Assembly: GCF_003591485.1 (NCBI RefSeq)
Contig: NZ_QZCF01000014.1
Location: forward strand, 21,111-85,110
Source: Paenibacillus sp. 1011MAR3C5
Lineage (GTDB): Bacteria; Bacillota; Bacilli; Paenibacillales; Paenibacillaceae
DNA length: 64,000 nt
Reading direction: 5' to 3'
A model generated the notes under the pieces. That model had not been told where the DNA came from, searched no databases, and saw only the letters and a list, made by a program, of their open reading frames with translations. Positions 61,478 to 64,000 of this stretch are shown piece after piece (position 1 is the first letter of the stretch; every line of letters begins with the position of its first letter). The position numbers and the translations under genes were made by a program.

Positions 61478-62278
61478 TTATTCAGCAGCGCTAAGCTGCC
61501 CTTTGGCGTTTGATTGTTTGTCTTGCACCGCGCTTCCGTCAGTTTCCGTCTGGGTAATGAGCTGCGTCACATTGACGAAGTCATACCCTTCGGTACGCAA
61601 TTGATCGATGATGGCAGGCAGAGCTTCATGCGTCTGGGTGACCGTATCGCTCGCATGCATGAGAATGATGTCTCCAGGATGAGTGCGGGTGACGACGCGA
61701 TTGACGATTTTATCCGTTCCGATATTCATCCAATCCATGGAATCGGTATCCCATTGAATGACCTTATACTGCAATTCTTCTGCGATACGAAGCACTCGTT
61801 TGTCAAAGTCACCGTTCGGCAGACGGATCAAATTAGGCTGCTTGCCCGTAATATCGGAGAGAATGGCATGAGCCGTTGTAATCTGCTTGCGAATTTCTTC
61901 TTCGCTTAGCTTGCTGTAGAAGTCATGCTTGTGGCCGTGACTGCCGATCTCATAGCCGGCGTCTTGAATCTTCTTCACCAGATCGGGGTGGGACTGGCTC
62001 CATACCGACGATACGAAGAAGGTTGCGTGGCTAATGTTTTTCTCCTTTAATACTTGGAGGATAGGCTCGGCACGCTTGTCTCCCCAGCTGATGTCGAACG
62101 TCAGGGCGACAACCTTCTTGTCGGTCGGAACGCTATAGATGGCAGCTGGCTGCTGAGGCGCAAATACGGTGATGTTGTCCCGTTCGGCATAGATGATGCC
62201 AATGGAGAATATCAGCGCAATTGCAATAAAGAAATACTTCTTGAGTTTCTTGCCGTTCATGACATAAAACATGTTCAT
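61478..62278 (-). CDS. pdaB: Polysaccharide deacetylase-family sporulation protein PdaB
   Basis: 266 residues: N-terminal anchor (about 13-31), NodB domain with TFDISWGDKRAEP, SHGHKHDFYSKL and RLPNGDF. The second Asp of the usual TFDDG is Ile, as expected for PdaB; the SHxxxH metal pair is kept. Needed for spore-cortex maintenance in B. subtilis. The tail after residue 240 is polar and poorly conserved. GAGGAG precedes the ATG by 11 bases. It converges with kbaA, 8 bp apart. Confidence 0.93.
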   Translation of the reverse strand: MNMFYVMNGKKLKKYFFIAIALIFSIGIIYAERDNITVFAPQQPAAIYSVPTDKKVVALTFDISWGDKRAEPILQVLKEKNISHATFFVSSVWSQSHPDLVKKIQDAGYEIGSHGHKHDFYSKLSEEEIRKQITTAHAILSDITGKQPNLIRLPNGDFDKRVLRIAEELQYKVIQWDTDSMDWMNIGTDKIVNRVVTRTHPGDIILMHASDTVTQTHEALPAIIDQLRTEGYDFVNVTQLITQTETDGSAVQDKQSNAKGQLSAAE

Positions 62279-62345
62279 GGGGGAAAGCGCTCCTCTCTTC
62301 GCTTCGCCCCGGGTAGAGGCGTCAGCAATTTACATTAGTAGTACA

Positions 62346-62375
62346 ATCTATGCTCGTACCATCGATACTTATTCA
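62346..62375 (-). promoter_or_regulatory. Candidate SigG promoter for pdaB
   Basis: Minus strand: TGAATA (62375-62370), 17-bp spacer, CATAGAT (62352-62346). The -35 matches sigma-G exactly; the -10 partly. PdaB is SigG-dependent in Bacillus. Confidence 0.5.
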
Positions 62376-62433
62376 TTTAATTTGACAGCAAGCGATTGGA
62401 ATGTTGGAATCGCGATAATCGGGAGGTGTGCGT

Positions 62434-63057
62434 TTGTTCAAGCTCAGCGCCATCATACAGCACTTTAAAGATATGCGGGGCTATATCGGTTTTGCTTTTA
62501 TTCTGTTTTTTGCGGGCATTGTGGTCGGCGGAACGAATGAAGGCTTCCGCGCTTTTCTTGAAGGCCAGCTGACAGGGCTAGGCCAGCTTGTCGAATCCGT
62601 AGACAACAGCAGCAATCCAACCTTGATGATGATGATCGTTATTTTTCTTAATAATGCGATTAAGTCGATATTGGTCATGTATTTGGGCGCGTTTTTCGGT
62701 ATATTGCCGCTGCTCTTCCTAGGGATTAACGGAATGGTGATCGGATTTGTATTGAAGCTTACAGCTGAATCGCCAGATGCGCTGCCGGTATGGGAGCTGG
62801 TTGTCAAAGGTTTGCTGCCGCATGGCATTATTGAGATACCGGCTATTATTGTAGCTTGTGCTTATGGGTTGAAATTCGGCACATTAGTGATCCGGGCGGG
62901 AGGCAACTTGTTATTTGCGAGAGCTAAGCTGCCTGGGATCGGACGGGAGATCGAGCATTTTGCTATTCGTACGGTGCCGATGATGGTGATTTTGACCGTA
63001 GGACTTCTGGTCGCTTCCATTATAGAAAGCACCATTACACTTTGGTTGTTGAAATAG
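62434..63057 (+). CDS. spoIIM: Stage II sporulation protein M
   Basis: 207 residues with about five membrane spans and the family's FLNNAIKSILVMYLGAFFGILP and LLPHGIIEIPAIIVACAYGL segments. SpoIIM, with SpoIID and SpoIIP, drives engulfment. I chose TTG 62434, seven bases after GGGAGG; a GTG two codons earlier touches that site. In B. subtilis spoIIM is elsewhere, so this linkage is a Paenibacillus-like trait (recollection). Confidence 0.9.
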   Translation: MFKLSAIIQHFKDMRGYIGFAFILFFAGIVVGGTNEGFRAFLEGQLTGLGQLVESVDNSSNPTLMMMIVIFLNNAIKSILVMYLGAFFGILPLLFLGINGMVIGFVLKLTAESPDALPVWELVVKGLLPHGIIEIPAIIVACAYGLKFGTLVIRAGGNLLFARAKLPGIGREIEHFAIRTVPMMVILTVGLLVASIIESTITLWLLK

Positions 63058-63189
63058 AGTAATAATATTTCCAATATTTGAGCATAACAGTAAGGCGGTG
63101 TCCGAAGCGCATTTGCGAAGGAGCCGCCTTTTGTTCGTCTCAGGACGGTCCATATGCGCTATATACCCCAAAGGAGGCCGCTTACGGTT

Positions 63190-63414
63190 ATGCTCGGAAT
63201 ACTATTCAACGACAAAGAATGCAAGGAACTCGATTACGTATTGCGCAAAGAACTGGATGAGATGCTGTTGGATCTGAACGACTCCCGATTAGATGGAGAT
63301 ATCAAAAGCGCTATAGCAAGACGGTACAAAATCATTTTCAGAATGTATGCGCGCATTGCTTCACCGAAGGAGCTTTCGCGTTACGCGCTGAATGCCAGAA
63401 CATACAGATCTTAA
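63190..63414 (+). CDS. Conserved small helical protein, unknown
   Basis: 74 residues starting MLGILFNDKECKELDYVLRK, all-helical, charged, with no membrane span. AAAGGAGG is upstream, 12-13 bases from the ATG. I recall similar short proteins next to rrn in Paenibacillus but know no function. Confidence 0.7.
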   Translation: MLGILFNDKECKELDYVLRKELDEMLLDLNDSRLDGDIKSAIARRYKIIFRMYARIASPKELSRYALNARTYRS

Positions 63415-63452
63415 GGCCATGAATAGTTTTTAAAAAAAATATAAAAAAGGGG

Positions 63453-63482
63453 TTGCATTCAATTGGGCCCCTGTGATATATT
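63453..63482 (+). promoter_or_regulatory. rrn promoter and leader
   Basis: TTGCAT at 63453-63458, 18-bp spacer, TATATT at 63477-63482, behind an A-rich UP-like tract (63429-63448). The leader has TGTTCTTTGAAAACTG (about 63537-63552), a BoxA-like antitermination and processing region typical of Bacilli. Confidence 0.75.
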
Positions 63483-63672
63483 ATAAAAGTCGCCGCTGAG
63501 ACATACGGCTGACACGGTAAAACGAAAGACAAATGATTGTTCTTTGAAAACTGAACAACGAGCGAAACTGCCCGATACAATCGCAAGATTGAATCGATAA
63601 TGAAGTTTCCATAATCAGCTTGCTGGTTATGAGAGATTTCGAAGCAACAACGTTATTGAGCAAGTCAAACAC

Positions 63673-64000
63673 TTTTATGGAGAGTTTGATCCTGGCTCAG
63701 GACGAACGCTGGCGGCGTGCCTAATACATGCAAGTCGAGCGGACCTCACGTTTCTTCGGAAACGTAAGGTTAGCGGCGGACGGGTGAGTAACACGTAGGT
63801 AACCTGCCTGTAAGACTGGGATAACATTCGGAAACGGATGCTAATACCGGATACGCGAATTGGTCGCATGGCTGATTCGGGAAAGACGGAGCAATCTGTC
63901 ACTTACAGATGGACCTGCGGCGCATTAGCTAGTTGGTGAGGTAATGGCTCACCAAGGCGACGATGCGTAGCCGACCTGAGAGGGTGATCGGCCACACTGG
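63673..64000 (+). rRNA. rrs: 16S ribosomal RNA, 5' part
   Basis: The universal start GAGTTTGATCCTGGCTCAG and ACGCTGGCGGCGTGCCTAAT run follow TTTTATG. Variable regions V1 and V2 are present; the window ends inside the gene near GGCCACACTGG. It marks the start of an rrn operon after the sporulation block. Confidence 0.97.

Overview
The window is chromosomal DNA from a spore-forming, low-to-mid-GC Gram-positive bacterium. The best fit is Paenibacillus or a close relative in the Paenibacillaceae. Three things point there: the gene order follows the Bacillus radA-disA ... sigH-rpmG-secE-nusG-rpl-rpo-S10/spc/alpha superoperon; the sporulation genes cwlD, salA, gerD, kbaA, pdaB and spoIIM sit at its end; and the genus-typical extras pssA and a 203-bp terminal-inverted-repeat element are present. 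Genus is an inference from order and protein similarity recalled from memory, not from a search.

Layout. 1-5358: end of radA, disA (c-di-AMP synthase), pssA, a small convergent gene, a PIN/TRAM membrane protein, ispD-ispF. 5359-6091: a tandem array of hairpin repeats. 6092-13276: gltX, a cysteine T-box, cysE-cysS-mrnC, a second repeat array, rlmB-rae1, sigH. 13434-17955: rpmG-secE-nusG-rplK-rplA-rplJ-rplL with L1 and L10 control sites, the short inverted-repeat element, then an RsmC-like methyltransferase. 17974-25576: rpoB-rpoC. 25577-28035: three uncharacterised genes where Bacillus carries the L7Ae-like gene ybxF. 28036-32413: rpsL-rpsG-fusA-tuf. 32519-35525: an ABC transporter operon (lipoprotein, permease, ATPase). 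35526-36529: third repeat array and the S10 promoter. 36530-51630: an unbroken 29-gene S10-spc-alpha superoperon, rpsJ to rplQ, including secY, adk, map, infA and rpoA. 51631-55331: fourth repeat array, truA, a reverse-strand DUF4097-type gene, then rplM-rpsI. 55332-57639: a structured intergenic element and the sulfate-assimilation pair cysH-sat. 57788-63414: the sporulation block. 63673 to the end: the 5' part of a 16S rRNA gene behind an rrn promoter.

Most genes serve transcription and translation: RNA polymerase core subunits, a sigma factor, NusG, elongation factors EF-G and EF-Tu, IF1, about 30 ribosomal proteins, tRNA charging for Glu and Cys, and RNA-modifying or RNA-cleaving enzymes. 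Control is visible as a Cys T-box, an L10-leader attenuator, an mRNA copy of the L1 rRNA site ahead of rplA, a probable L13 leader, sigma-A promoters ahead of several operons, and candidate SigE/SigG promoters in the sporulation block.

The most unusual feature is intergenic. Four separate loci carry tandem hairpin repeats from two sequence families, and all keep nearly the same 50/51-bp spacing from dyad to dyad (101 bp per pair). I do not recognise this as a named element. Other oddities: missing ybxF and missing ECF-transporter genes at their usual positions, frequent TTG starts in essential genes, a long N-terminal extension on Mini-III, and an unclassified structured element upstream of the cysH promoter.
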